DNA of 64,000 bases from Oscillospiraceae bacterium (lineage in GTDB: Bacteria > Bacillota > Clostridia > Oscillospirales > Oscillospiraceae). The stretch covers positions 1-64,000 of the forward strand of contig JAETQF010000002.1 of NCBI GenBank assembly GCA_021770845.1, in the 5' to 3' direction. Shown here piece after piece: positions 44,148 through 51,698 of this stretch (positions are counted from its first letter, which is position 1; each line of letters starts with the position of its first letter). The notes beneath the pieces were generated by a model. That model was not told where the DNA came from. It ran no database searches and was given only the letters and a program-made list of their open reading frames with translations. The translations under genes were made by a program, and so were the position numbers.

Positions 44148-44464
44148 GCCGGTCACTCTCCCACAACCTGAAATCGACGGTGCACCTCCCACCGCCCCTG
44201 AACACCCACCGCACCCCCCAGGCGCCAACCGAGGGCACCGCCTGGGGGTTGTCCCCACACACGAGCGGCAGCACTAATGGGAAGCCCACCAGTCCAGCCC
44301 CCGCGCGCCGATCACTCCCCCACCCCTCGAAATCGACGGTGCACCTCCCACCGCCCCGAACGTCCGGCGCACCACCCAGGCGCCAACCGAGGGCACCACC
44401 CAGGGGTTGTCCCCACACACGGGCGGCAGCACCAATGGGGAGTCCACCAGTCCAGCCCCCCCGC
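44148..44464 (+). repeat. Two tandem 158/159-bp direct repeats
   Basis: Unit 1 spans 44148-44306 and unit 2 44307-44464, with the start of a third unit at 44465. Each contains GAAATCGACGGTGCACCTCC. Copy A has one unit (24000-24157) plus the start of another. Confidence 0.88.
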
Positions 44465-44676
44465 GCCGGTCACTCCCCCGCCACGTATTCCAAGGAAAGA
44501 AGGGGGTACATAGGGGCGCAGCCCCTATGCGCGCTCTTTGGTTACTTTCTCTCGCGTGAGAGAAAGTAACCCCCCGCGGAGCGGCGCCCCCCCGGGGGCA
44601 CCCGGGCGAGGTCAAGCAGGGGCTCCCCCCTGCCCCCCCACGGGGGCCGGGGGGAATCGGGGCAGGGGGCTCCCCC

Positions 44677-44922
44677 CTACCCCTCCAACTCAACCGGATG
44701 CTCCGGTGCAATGGTGGAGATGGCGTGCTTGTAGATGACCTGCTGCTTGCCGTCGGAGGTCACCACCACCACGTAGGGATCGAAGGCGGTGATCACCCCC
44801 CGGAGCTGGTAGCCGTTCATCAGAAAGACGGTGACCCGGGCGGCGGCGCGGCGGGCGGCGGACAGGAAGGCGTCCTGAATGTTGGGCTGCTTGTTGACGG
44901 AAATGGTGGATGTAAGGCTCAT
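44677..44922 (-). CDS. hfq: RNA chaperone Hfq
   Basis: 81 residues from the ATG at 44922, preceded by AGGAG. Sm1 (QDAFLSAARRAAARVTVFLMNGYQLRGVITAFD) and Sm2 (YKHAISTI) motifs are present. It forms hexamers that bind small RNAs and mRNA tails. It follows miaA, the common arrangement. The coding sequence ends directly at composite repeat copy B. Confidence 0.94.
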   Translation of the reverse strand: MSLTSTISVNKQPNIQDAFLSAARRAAARVTVFLMNGYQLRGVITAFDPYVVVVTSDGKQQVIYKHAISTIAPEHPVELEG

Positions 44923-45005
44923 GGTAAACACTCCTCTTTATTTTGGAGCCGCGGGACAGTCCGGCGCAGAAATCTGCCCCGGGTTCCGTTTGGATTCGAG
45001 CCTGT

Positions 45006-45950
45006 TTATTGTAATCCAGCTTCCCTGATAAGTTCTGTCGAAAAAGCGAGGGCGTCGGAAAGATTTGGTATTTTCTCCCATTCAAACCAGCGGGCCTCCC
45101 GGTTCCGGCGGAACCAGGTGATCTGCCGCTTGGCGTACTGCCGGGAGCGGAGCTTGACCTCCTCCGCCCCCTCCGAGACGGGGCGGCCCGACTGGATGGC
45201 GGCGGCGATCTCTTTATAGCCGATGGCCTGCATGGCGGTGCAGTCCGGGGGGATCCCGTCCGCCAGCAGGGATCGCACCTCTCCCTCCAGCCCCCGGGCC
45301 AGCATCTCGTCCACCCGGCGGTCGATGCGCTCCCACAGCCAGGGGCGCTCCTGGAAGTTCAAGGCGATGGTCAGCGGCGTGTAGCGGTTGGGCAGGGCGC
45401 GGCTCTCCGCGTCAAACTGGGACAGGGGCTTGCCGGTGGATAAAAACACCTCCAGCGCCCGGATGATCCGCTTCTCGTCGTTGGGGTGGAGGCGGGCGGC
45501 GGCCTGGGGATCCGCCCGCTCCAGCCGGGCGTAGAGGGCGGGCAGGCCCTCCGCTTTCGCCTGGGCCTGAAGCTCCGCCCGCAGGCCGCTGTCCGGCGCG
45601 AAGGGGGCGAACTGCCGGCCCGCGATGAGGTGGTCGATGTAAAGCCCCGTCCCGCCGGCCACGATGGGCAGCTTCCCCCGGGCCAGGATGCCGTCCACGA
45701 TGGGCACGGCCTCCTGGACATACCGGGCCACGGAGTAGTTCTCCCTCGGATCGGCCACGTCGATCATGTGGTGGGGGACGCCCCGGGTCTCCTCCGGCGT
45801 GGGCTTGGCGGTGCCGATGTCCATGCGGCGGTAGACCTGCATGGAGTCGGCGGACACCACCTCTCCCCCGAAGCGGAGGGCCAGCTCCACGGCCAGGGCG
45901 GTCTTGCCGGACGCCGTGGGGCCGCAGATCACCAGGATGTTCGGTTTCAT
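45006..45950 (-). CDS. miaA: tRNA dimethylallyltransferase MiaA
   Basis: 314 residues. P-loop GPTASGKT (residues 10-17), SADSMQVYRRMDIGTAKP and VAGGTGLYIDHLIAG are diagnostic. It adds the dimethylallyl group to A37 of tRNAs reading UNN codons. Promoter at 45983-46011; hfq is downstream on the same strand. Confidence 0.95.
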   Translation of the reverse strand: MKPNILVICGPTASGKTALAVELALRFGGEVVSADSMQVYRRMDIGTAKPTPEETRGVPHHMIDVADPRENYSVARYVQEAVPIVDGILARGKLPIVAGGTGLYIDHLIAGRQFAPFAPDSGLRAELQAQAKAEGLPALYARLERADPQAAARLHPNDEKRIIRALEVFLSTGKPLSQFDAESRALPNRYTPLTIALNFQERPWLWERIDRRVDEMLARGLEGEVRSLLADGIPPDCTAMQAIGYKEIAAAIQSGRPVSEGAEEVKLRSRQYAKRQITWFRRNREARWFEWEKIPNLSDALAFSTELIREAGLQ

Positions 45951-45982
45951 GGGCGGCCCCCCTCAAAAGGATAGTACCTTGT

Positions 45983-46011
45983 AGAATACCATAAATTCCG
46001 CCGGGATTCAA
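45983..46011 (-). promoter_or_regulatory. Promoter of miaA-hfq
   Basis: On the minus strand TTGAAT (46011-46006), 17 bp and TATTCT (45988-45983). Confidence 0.6.
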
Positions 46012-46064
46012 TAGGGGCAAGCAGGTGTCCACGGAAGTCAATTTCGTGTATGCTCTGTGTGCAA

Positions 46065-46168
46065 TGAGGGCGGGCCGGTGGGGACACCACGGGCCGGTGG
46101 GGACACCGGCCCCTACGACCGGGGCCATACCGCAGGGGCCGATGTCCTCATCGGCCCTTTCCGTGTCC
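46065..46168. repeat. Hairpin-rich repeat, type B, copy 2
   Basis: Contains two direct GGGCCGGTGGGGACACC units and CAGGGGCCGATG-TCATCGGCCC, the latter being the inverted form of the second hairpin at 5328-5410. It lies in the 345-bp gap between miaA and the CmpB-type gene, which otherwise holds only the miaA promoter. Confidence 0.65.
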
Positions 46169-46295
46169 TCCGCCTCCGTCAAAAAAATTGCACCGCCAAA
46201 TTCTCCAGCGGCTCCCAAAAAGTTCCCCGCATGAAACGCCGCCCCCGATCCATCCTAACTGTCAGGACGACATGACACGAGGGGGCGGAATTTTG

Positions 46296-46820
46296 ATGGC
46301 GCGGTGGCTCTGGTATTTTTATCTGTACAGCTTTTTGGGCTTCCTGCTGGAGGTGGCCTTCGCCCGGGCGTCCGGCCACCCCAAGCGGGATCGGAAGTGT
46401 CTGATCCTCCTGCCCCTGTGCCCGGTGTACGGCCTGGGGGCCTGCCTGATCCTGGGGCTGGCCCCGCTGGGGAACGGCCCCTTGTGGGTGGCGCTGTCCG
46501 GGGGGCTGGCCGCCACCGCCGTGGAGTTGGTTCTGGGGGCCTTTTACCGCTATGTCCTGGGGGTAAAATTCTGGGATTACGAGGGCATCCCCGGCAGCCT
46601 GGGGGGGCTGGTGTGTCCGGCGTTCTCCCTGTGCTGGACGGTGCTGGCCCTGGTGCTGGTGTACGGGGTGCACCCCCTGGCGGCGGGGGCGGCGGCCCGC
46701 ATACCGGCCTGGCTGGTGCCCCCGGCCCTGATCGTGCTGGCGGCGGACGCGGCGGTGTCCTGCGCGGCCCTGCGGCAGACGGGCAGCACCGAGGTGCTGA
46801 AATGGTACGCGGTGGAATAA
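46296..46820 (+). CDS. CmpB-type (PF06541-like) integral membrane protein
   Basis: 174 residues with about five membrane helices. YSFLGFLLEVAFA at the N terminus and CPVYGLGACLI match the pattern of the putative ABC-transporter CmpB family, which is common in Clostridia and of unknown function. The ATG at 46296 was chosen as the first start before the hydrophobic region; a longer ORF start would translate the repeat. Confidence 0.75.
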   Translation: MARWLWYFYLYSFLGFLLEVAFARASGHPKRDRKCLILLPLCPVYGLGACLILGLAPLGNGPLWVALSGGLAATAVELVLGAFYRYVLGVKFWDYEGIPGSLGGLVCPAFSLCWTVLALVLVYGVHPLAAGAAARIPAWLVPPALIVLAADAAVSCAALRQTGSTEVLKWYAVE

Positions 46821-46912
46821 GCCCCCTTGCACGGCAGGCCGGGGCGGACATTATCCCCGCCGTATTCGGGACAGGACAGAGGGACGGCGGGCGCACAGTG
46901 TGTACCCCTGCA

Positions 46913-46944
46913 AAACCGGGAGGTTCTTGACAACCTCCCGGTTT
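46913..46944. terminator. Hairpin overlapping the metN promoter
   Basis: A 13-bp perfect stem AAACCGGGAGGTT/AACCTCCCGGTTT with a 6-nt loop CTTGAC. It lacks a T tract on the plus strand. Its loop contains most of the -35 TTGACA of the metN promoter. Confidence 0.55.
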
Positions 46945-46955
46945 CGGCATACAAT
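46927..46955 (+). promoter_or_regulatory. Promoter of metN-metI
   Basis: TTGACA (46927-46932), 17 bp and TACAAT (46950-46955). The -35 and spacer overlap the hairpin at 46913-46944. No SAM riboswitch or T-box is visible in the leader to 47110. Confidence 0.75.
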
Positions 46956-47110
46956 AAAGGCCATTACAAGGAACCCCAAGGGGGCCCCCGCAAAGCCGCT
47001 CTTTGGCTTTGTGGGGAGAGGAGAAGCAAGGGAGCGAACGCAGTTTTCGCCGCAGGCGGAAAGGTCGTAGAGCGGACTTTGCTTCGACGACAGAAAGGGG
47101 GGAGAACCCC

Positions 47111-48115
47111 ATGATTGAACTGAAAAACATCTCCAAGGTGTTCCCCACCGCCGAGGGGGAGCTCCACGCCCTGACGGACGTGACCCTCACCATCGGCGAC
47201 GGCGACGTGTACGGCATCGTGGGCATGAGCGGCGCGGGCAAGTCCACCCTGGTGCGGTGCATCAACCTGCTGGAGCGGCCCACCTCCGGCCAGGTGCTCA
47301 TCGATGGCGCGGATCTGTGCGCCATGGATCAGAAGGCCCTTATCGCCCAGCGGCGCTCCATCAGCATGATCTTCCAGCAGTTTAACCTGCTCATGCAGCG
47401 CACCTGCCTGAAAAACATCTGCTTCCCCATGGAGATCGCCAAGGTAAAAAGGGCGGACGCGGAGAAGCGGGCCCGGGAGCTGCTGGACGTGGTGGGCCTG
47501 CCCGACAAGGCGGACGCCTACCCCGCCCAGCTGTCCGGCGGGCAGAGGCAGCGTATCGCCATCGCCCGGGCCCTGGCCTGCGACCCCAGGATCCTGCTGT
47601 GCGACGAGGCCACCTCCGCCCTGGATCCCAAAACCACCCGGGACATCCTGCGGCTGATCAAGGACATCAACAAGCGGCTGGGGATCACCGTGGTGGTGAT
47701 CACCCACGAGATGGCAGTGGTGGAGGAGATCTGCACCCACGTGGCCATCCTGGATCACGGCCGGGTGATGGAGACGGGCACGGTGGAGGAGGTTTTCTCC
47801 AACCCCCAGACCGAGGCGGGCCGCCGCCTGGTCTATCCCGACGGGGTACATATCGCCCAGCTCCCCGCCGCCCAGGTGATCCGCATCGCCTTTAACGGCG
47901 GCTCCAGCTACGAGCCCCTCATCGCGTCCCTGGCCATCGACTGCGGCGTGAAGGTGAACATCCTGGGGGCGGACACCCGGAACGTGAACGGCCAGGCCTT
48001 TGGCACCATGCTGCTGGGCCTGCCGGAGGATCCGCCGGAGGCCGCCAAGGCGGTGGCCTACCTGAAAAACCAGCCCAACATCACCATGGAGGAGGTGCGG
48101 GATTACCATGGCTGA
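47111..48115 (+). CDS. metN: Methionine ABC transporter ATP-binding protein
   Basis: 334 residues. Walker A GMSGAGKST, signature LSGGQRQRIAIARAL and Walker B ILLCDEATSALD are present. The C-terminal NIL domain (about residues 255-330, AFNGGSSYEPLIASLAIDCGVKVNILGAD) is the methionine-sensing domain of MetN that inhibits transport. The ATG follows GGGGGGAG. It overlaps metI by 8 bp. Confidence 0.95.
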   Translation: MIELKNISKVFPTAEGELHALTDVTLTIGDGDVYGIVGMSGAGKSTLVRCINLLERPTSGQVLIDGADLCAMDQKALIAQRRSISMIFQQFNLLMQRTCLKNICFPMEIAKVKRADAEKRARELLDVVGLPDKADAYPAQLSGGQRQRIAIARALACDPRILLCDEATSALDPKTTRDILRLIKDINKRLGITVVVITHEMAVVEEICTHVAILDHGRVMETGTVEEVFSNPQTEAGRRLVYPDGVHIAQLPAAQVIRIAFNGGSSYEPLIASLAIDCGVKVNILGADTRNVNGQAFGTMLLGLPEDPPEAAKAVAYLKNQPNITMEEVRDYHG

Positions 48116-48833
48116 CTTCTTCAGCGACCCCAAGACGGCGGCGCAGATCTCCTTCCTGCTGGAGAACATCCCCTTCGCCATCTGGGAGACGATCTACTCC
48201 ACCGTCATCGCCACCGTGTTCGCCTATCTCATTGGGCTGCCCCTGGGGGTGATCCTGGTCACCGGGGCCAAGGACGGCATCCGCCCCCTGCCCGCCCCCC
48301 TCATGCAGGCGTTGAACGTGGTGGTCAACCTGCTGCGCTCCGTCCCCTTCCTGATCCTCATGGTGCTGGTCATGCCCCTGTCCCGGATCATCCTGGGCAC
48401 CACCATCGGCACGCCCGGTATCCTCGTCCCCCTCACCGTGGCGGCCTTCCCCTTCGCCGCCCGGCTGGTGGAGTCCTCCATCCGTGAGATGGACAAGGGC
48501 CTCATCGAGGCCGCCCAGTCCATGGGCTGCTCTACCCTCCAGATCGTGTGGAAGGTGATGCTGCCCGAGAGCCTGCCCTCCCTGCTGTCCGGCTTCCTCA
48601 CCGCTTTCATCACCATCCTGGGCTACGGCGCCATGGCCGGGGCCATCGGCGGCGGCGGGCTGGGGGCCATGGCCCTGATGAAGGGCTGGGCGCTCCAGCA
48701 GTTCCTGGTGATCTACGGGGCGGTGATCGTCATCGTGATTCTGGTGCAGATCTTCCAGTCGGCGGGCTCCCATCTGGTGAACCGGATGGACAGGCGCACC
48801 GCCAGCGGACAGAAAAAGGGCGGGAAGCACTGA
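48108..48833 (+). CDS. metI: Methionine ABC transporter permease
   Basis: 241 residues with five to six membrane helices. The cytoplasmic coupling loop EAAQSMGCSTLQIVWKVMLPESLPS is the usual EAA motif of MetI. The TIYSTVIATVFAYLIGLPLGV start also fits. Its partner metQ is 492 bp downstream with a separate T-box-controlled promoter. Confidence 0.95.
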   Translation: MADFFSDPKTAAQISFLLENIPFAIWETIYSTVIATVFAYLIGLPLGVILVTGAKDGIRPLPAPLMQALNVVVNLLRSVPFLILMVLVMPLSRIILGTTIGTPGILVPLTVAAFPFAARLVESSIREMDKGLIEAAQSMGCSTLQIVWKVMLPESLPSLLSGFLTAFITILGYGAMAGAIGGGGLGAMALMKGWALQQFLVIYGAVIVIVILVQIFQSAGSHLVNRMDRRTASGQKKGGKH

Positions 48834-48930
48834 TCATCCTTTGTGGGGCGGGGCGCCCCGGCGGGCCGTTGATGGGCAGATTGCGTCAACGGCGGGCCGG
48901 GTCGTCCCGCCCTACTGTGCAAACTGCCCC

Positions 48931-48959
48931 TTGACAAAAGCACTTTGATGCGTTAAACT
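48931..48959 (+). promoter_or_regulatory. Promoter of the T-box/metQ transcript
   Basis: TTGACA (48931-48936), 17 bp and TAAACT (48954-48959). Confidence 0.8.
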
Positions 48960-48965
48960 GAATCC

Positions 48966-49255
48966 ACAACGGAACAGCACTGCAAAGGCAATGATGGGGA
49001 GAGTAAGCGCGCGGCCACGGCACAGAGAGCCCGGGGAGCTGAAAACGGGTACGGAGGGACGCGCCGAACATGGCCCCGGAGCCGCGTGGCCGACGGACGC
49101 AAGCCGCCCATAGGTCACGCCGGGTTCGCCCGTCACAGCGATAGGGTATGTCAGTACCCGATAAGGCCCGGCCCCGCGAGGGGCGGGTGAAGCAAGGTGG
49201 TACCACGAAGCCGGGAAGGCTCTCGTCCTTGACAATCTGTCGGGGGCGTTTTTTT
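48966..49255 (+). ncRNA. T-box riboswitch (methionine) in the metQ leader
   Basis: The leader has AGAGTA (48999-49005 region), a long Stem I closed by CGGCCACG (49012-49019) and CGTGGCCG (49084-49091), the AGAGAG and GAGCTGAAAAC segments, and a specifier candidate AUG at 49070-49072. The T-box AGGTGGTACCACG is at 49195-49207; its UGGU pairs with the ACCA end of an A73 tRNA such as tRNA-Met. An 11-bp terminator stem (49224-49234/49238-49248) with seven Ts follows. Uncharged tRNA-Met should prevent termination. Confidence 0.9.
49224..49255 (+). terminator. T-box regulated terminator
   Basis: CGTCCTTGACA pairs with TGTCGGGGGCG (including G-U pairs), loop ATC, then TTTTTTT. Confidence 0.88.
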
Positions 49256-49325
49256 GTGCCCTTGGGTTTGGTGAACCCCGCCCGGCGGGCGGTTCACATA
49301 GATCAAAGCAAAAGGAGATACGGAT

Positions 49326-50132
49326 ATGAAGAAGAAAGCTCTGGCCCTGGCTCTGGCCGCGGCGCTGTGCCTGACCCTGCTGTCCGCCTGCGGCGGCAAG
49401 CAGAACACCACCATCAAGGTGGGCGCGTCCCCCACGCCCCACGCCGAGATCCTGGAGAAGGCCAAGGAGATCCTGGCTAAGGAGGGTGTCACCCTGGAGA
49501 TCGTCTCCTATGACGACTACGTGCTGCCCAACAACAACGTGGAGGACGGCCAGCTGGACGCCAACTACTTCCAGCACATCACCTACATGAATAACTTCAA
49601 CGCCAACAACGGCACCCATCTGGTGAGCGTGGCCGGCCTGCACTATGAGCCCTTCGGCATCTACGCCGGCAAGACCGCCAGCCTGGACGCCCTGGCCGAC
49701 GGCGCGGTGGTGGCCATCCCCAACGACCCCACCAACGGCGGCCGGGCCCTGCTGCTGCTCCAGGAGCAGGGGCTCATCAAGCTGAAGGACGGTTCCGGCC
49801 TGGAGCCCCGGCTGGACGACGTGGCGGAGAACCCCAAGAACCTGGACATCAAGGAGCTGGAGGCCAAGCTGCTGACCACCACCCTCCAGGACGTGGACAT
49901 CGCCATCATCAACGGCAACTACGCCATCGGCGCGGGGCTGAAATTCAGCGAGGCCCTGGCGGTGGAGTCCCCCGACGGCATCGCGGGCACCGCCTACGTG
50001 AACGTGCTGGCCGTGAAGGAGGGCCGGGAGAAGGACGAGGCCATCCTGAAGCTGGTGGAGGCGCTGAGGTCCGACGAGGTGCGCCAGTTCATCGACGAGA
50101 AGTACGCCGGCGGCGTGGTGGTTGTGGACTAA
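49326..50132 (+). CDS. metQ: Methionine-binding lipoprotein
   Basis: 268 residues. A signal peptide ends in the lipobox LSAC (Cys21), and the mature part begins NTTIKVGASPTPHAEILE, as in the NlpA/MetQ family. DGQLDANYFQHITYMNNF is a further family signature. It delivers methionine to MetNI. The gene is transcribed from its own promoter through a methionine T-box, unlike metNI just upstream. Confidence 0.95.
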   Translation: MKKKALALALAAALCLTLLSACGGKQNTTIKVGASPTPHAEILEKAKEILAKEGVTLEIVSYDDYVLPNNNVEDGQLDANYFQHITYMNNFNANNGTHLVSVAGLHYEPFGIYAGKTASLDALADGAVVAIPNDPTNGGRALLLLQEQGLIKLKDGSGLEPRLDDVAENPKNLDIKELEAKLLTTTLQDVDIAIINGNYAIGAGLKFSEALAVESPDGIAGTAYVNVLAVKEGREKDEAILKLVEALRSDEVRQFIDEKYAGGVVVVD

Positions 50133-50141
50133 TACAGGCAG

Positions 50142-50175
50142 ACGCCCCTGATTTCCGAGGAAATCAGGGGCGTTT
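50142..50175 (+). terminator. Terminator after metQ
   Basis: A 15-bp perfect stem ACGCCCCTGATTTCC/GGAAATCAGGGGCGT with loop GA, then TT. Confidence 0.85.
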
Positions 50176-50206
50176 CTCCGCCCGGATCTGGGGCGGAACG
50201 GCGAAA

Positions 50207-50234
50207 AAGCGCCCGGTCAAACGACCGGGCGCTT
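50207..50234 (-). terminator. Terminator after rplT
   Basis: A 12-bp perfect stem AAGCGCCCGGTC/GACCGGGCGCTT followed by TTT on the minus strand. Confidence 0.85.
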
Positions 50235-50247
50235 CGGTGTTTCGTTG

Positions 50248-50604
50248 TCAGGCCAGCTTGCCCTTGGCCAGCTCGGTGAGCTGGGTGAAGGCGGCCTTGT
50301 CGTTGACGGCCAGCTCGGCCAGCATCTTGCGGTTGATCTCCACGTTGGCCAGCTTCAGGCCGTGCATGAAGGTGGAGTAGTTCATACCGTTCATCTTGCA
50401 GCCGGCGCTGATCCGGGCGATCCACAGCTGCCGGAAGTCGCGCTTCTTCAGCCGGCGGCCCACGTAGGCGTACTGCAGGGACTTCATCACCTGCTCGTTG
50501 GCCATCTTGAAGTGCTTGCTCTTGGCGCCCCAGTAGCCCTTGGCCAGCTTGAGGATCTTATTCCTTCTCTTGCGCGTCATCATCGCGCCTTTCACTCGTG
50601 CCAT
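50248..50604 (-). CDS. rplT: 50S ribosomal protein L20
   Basis: 118 residues. [29 protein letters not shown] and LWIARISAG are typical. Last gene of infC-rpmI-rplT. In Bacillus and E. coli L20 represses this operon by binding its leader. Confidence 0.96.
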   Translation of the reverse strand: MARVKGAMMTRKRRNKILKLAKGYWGAKSKHFKMANEQVMKSLQYAYVGRRLKKRDFRQLWIARISAGCKMNGMNYSTFMHGLKLANVEINRKMLAELAVNDKAAFTQLTELAKGKLA

Positions 50605-50644
50605 ATCTGTTCAGCCTCCTGTATTGAGTAAAATGTGGGTTCCC

Positions 50645-50848
50645 TTATTTATAGGGGATCATGCGCTTGATGGTGGCGGCGTTGGTGACGTCGGCGTAAC
50701 CGGCCTTGCGGAGGCTCCTCTTGAGCTTGCGGGTCTTGCCGTGGCCGTTGAGCAGGTGGCTCTTGTTGGCGTGGGCCCGTTTGACCTGGCCGTTCTTGGT
50801 CAGCTTGAAGCGCTTCTTGGCGCCGCTGTGGGTTTTGACTTTAGGCAT
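50645..50848 (-). CDS. rpmI: 50S ribosomal protein L35
   Basis: 67 residues: [20 protein letters not shown] and [20 protein letters not shown] are characteristic of L35. AAAAGGAG precedes the ATG. Middle gene of infC-rpmI-rplT. Confidence 0.96.
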   Translation of the reverse strand: MPKVKTHSGAKKRFKLTKNGQVKRAHANKSHLLNGHGKTRKLKRSLRKAGYADVTNAATIKRMIPYK

Positions 50849-50899
50849 GGCGGTTGTCTCCTTTTCGTAAGTTGATACGCGGCGTATGCCGCAGGGGGA

Positions 50900-51427
50900 T
50901 CACTTATTGGTTTTCGCGCTCTTGGCGGACAGGAAGATGCTCATGTGCCGGCCCTCCAGCTTGGGCTCCTTGTCCAGCACCGCCAGCTCGCCGCACTGCT
51001 CGGCGAAGTCCAGCAGCAGCTTCCGGCCGATGTCGGTGTGGGCCATCTCCCGGCCCCGGAAGCGGACGGTGACCTTCACCCGGTTCCCCTCGCCCAAAAA
51101 CTTCTGGGCGTTGCGCAGCTTGGTATTGAAGTCGCCGATGTCGATGCCGGGGGACATCCGCACCTCCTTGACCTCCACCACGTGCTGGTTCTTCTTGGCC
51201 TCTTTCTCCCGCTTGGCCTGCTCGAACTTGAACTTGCCGTAGTCCATGAGCTTGCACACAGGGGGGGTGGCGGTGGGGGAGATCTTCACCAGGTCCAGCC
51301 CGGCCTCGTCGGCGCGTGCCTGGGCCTCCCGGGCGGACATGACGCCCAGCTGCGCTCCGTCGGCGCCGATGAGCCGCACCTCCCGGTCGCGGATTTCCTC
51401 GTTGATCTGATGAGCCGTACTTGCTAT
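50900..51427 (-). CDS. infC: Translation initiation factor IF-3
   Basis: About 175 residues from a proposed AUA start at 51427; a GTG two codons upstream (51433) is the alternative. The N-domain INEEIRDREVRLIGADGAQLGVMS and the C-domain with GNRVKVTVRFRGREMAHTDIG are conserved. AGGAGG (51442-51437) is 9 nt before the AUA but only 3 nt before the GTG. Rare AUU/AUA/AUC starts are a known feature of infC and allow IF-3 to control its own synthesis. Confidence 0.93.
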   Translation of the reverse strand: MASTAHQINEEIRDREVRLIGADGAQLGVMSAREAQARADEAGLDLVKISPTATPPVCKLMDYGKFKFEQAKREKEAKKNQHVVEVKEVRMSPGIDIGDFNTKLRNAQKFLGEGNRVKVTVRFRGREMAHTDIGRKLLLDFAEQCGELAVLDKEPKLEGRHMSIFLSAKSAKTNK

Positions 51428-51585
51428 GGTCACGCACCTCCTCAAAAACGTCAAAACGTGAGCGCGAAGGCGCCCACGTCCACAACAAGCTCCCACCAGT
51501 CCTGGGAGAGCTCACCATGTTAACCCCTTCGCCCGCGGCGGGAGGTGAGGACGGCGGCGCCGTTCCTGCTTCCTTTTGCCCAAAC

Positions 51586-51614
51586 ATCATAACAGATGGG
51601 GCGCGGTTTGTCAA
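51586..51614 (-). promoter_or_regulatory. Promoter of infC-rpmI-rplT
   Basis: On the minus strand TTGACA (51614-51609), 17 bp and TATGAT (51591-51586). The about 150-nt leader contains a hairpin with arms GCTCTCCCA/TGGGAGCT (about 51489-51513), a possible L20 target. Confidence 0.82.
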
Positions 51615-51641
51615 CCGCTTTTTTTGCCCGCCCCTTTTTGA

Positions 51642-51647
51642 TATAAT
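51642..51647 (+). promoter_or_regulatory. -10 element of addB-addA
   Basis: TATAAT lies about 50 bp before addB. The -35 region is only a T run (about 51619-51626), so the promoter is partial. Confidence 0.5.
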
Positions 51648-51698
51648 GATATCCCAGCCCTCCGGGGCGGGATACTGAAAGAAAAGGGGGCCGGGGCC

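Larger units (their letters stand above)
43560..44650. repeat. Copy B of the composite intergenic repeat
   Basis: Fills the 1.16-kb gap between the HlyD-like gene and hfq. Modules: GC block 43560-43615 (shared with copy C); half a type A hairpin 43646-43670; hairpin block 43704-43763; 73-bp unit 43760-43832; block 43998-44148 shared with copy A; two 158/159-bp direct repeats 44148-44464; and a final block with a 28-bp palindrome at 44542-44569. No credible gene; open frames on both strands follow the repeat. Confidence 0.85.

Noticed and set aside
44148-44464. CRISPR array from the direct repeats
   Set aside because: Units are 158/159 bp and contiguous, with no spacer pattern and no cas genes.
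46956-47110. SAM riboswitch or second T-box upstream of metN
   Set aside because: No conserved core of either class is visible in the leader.
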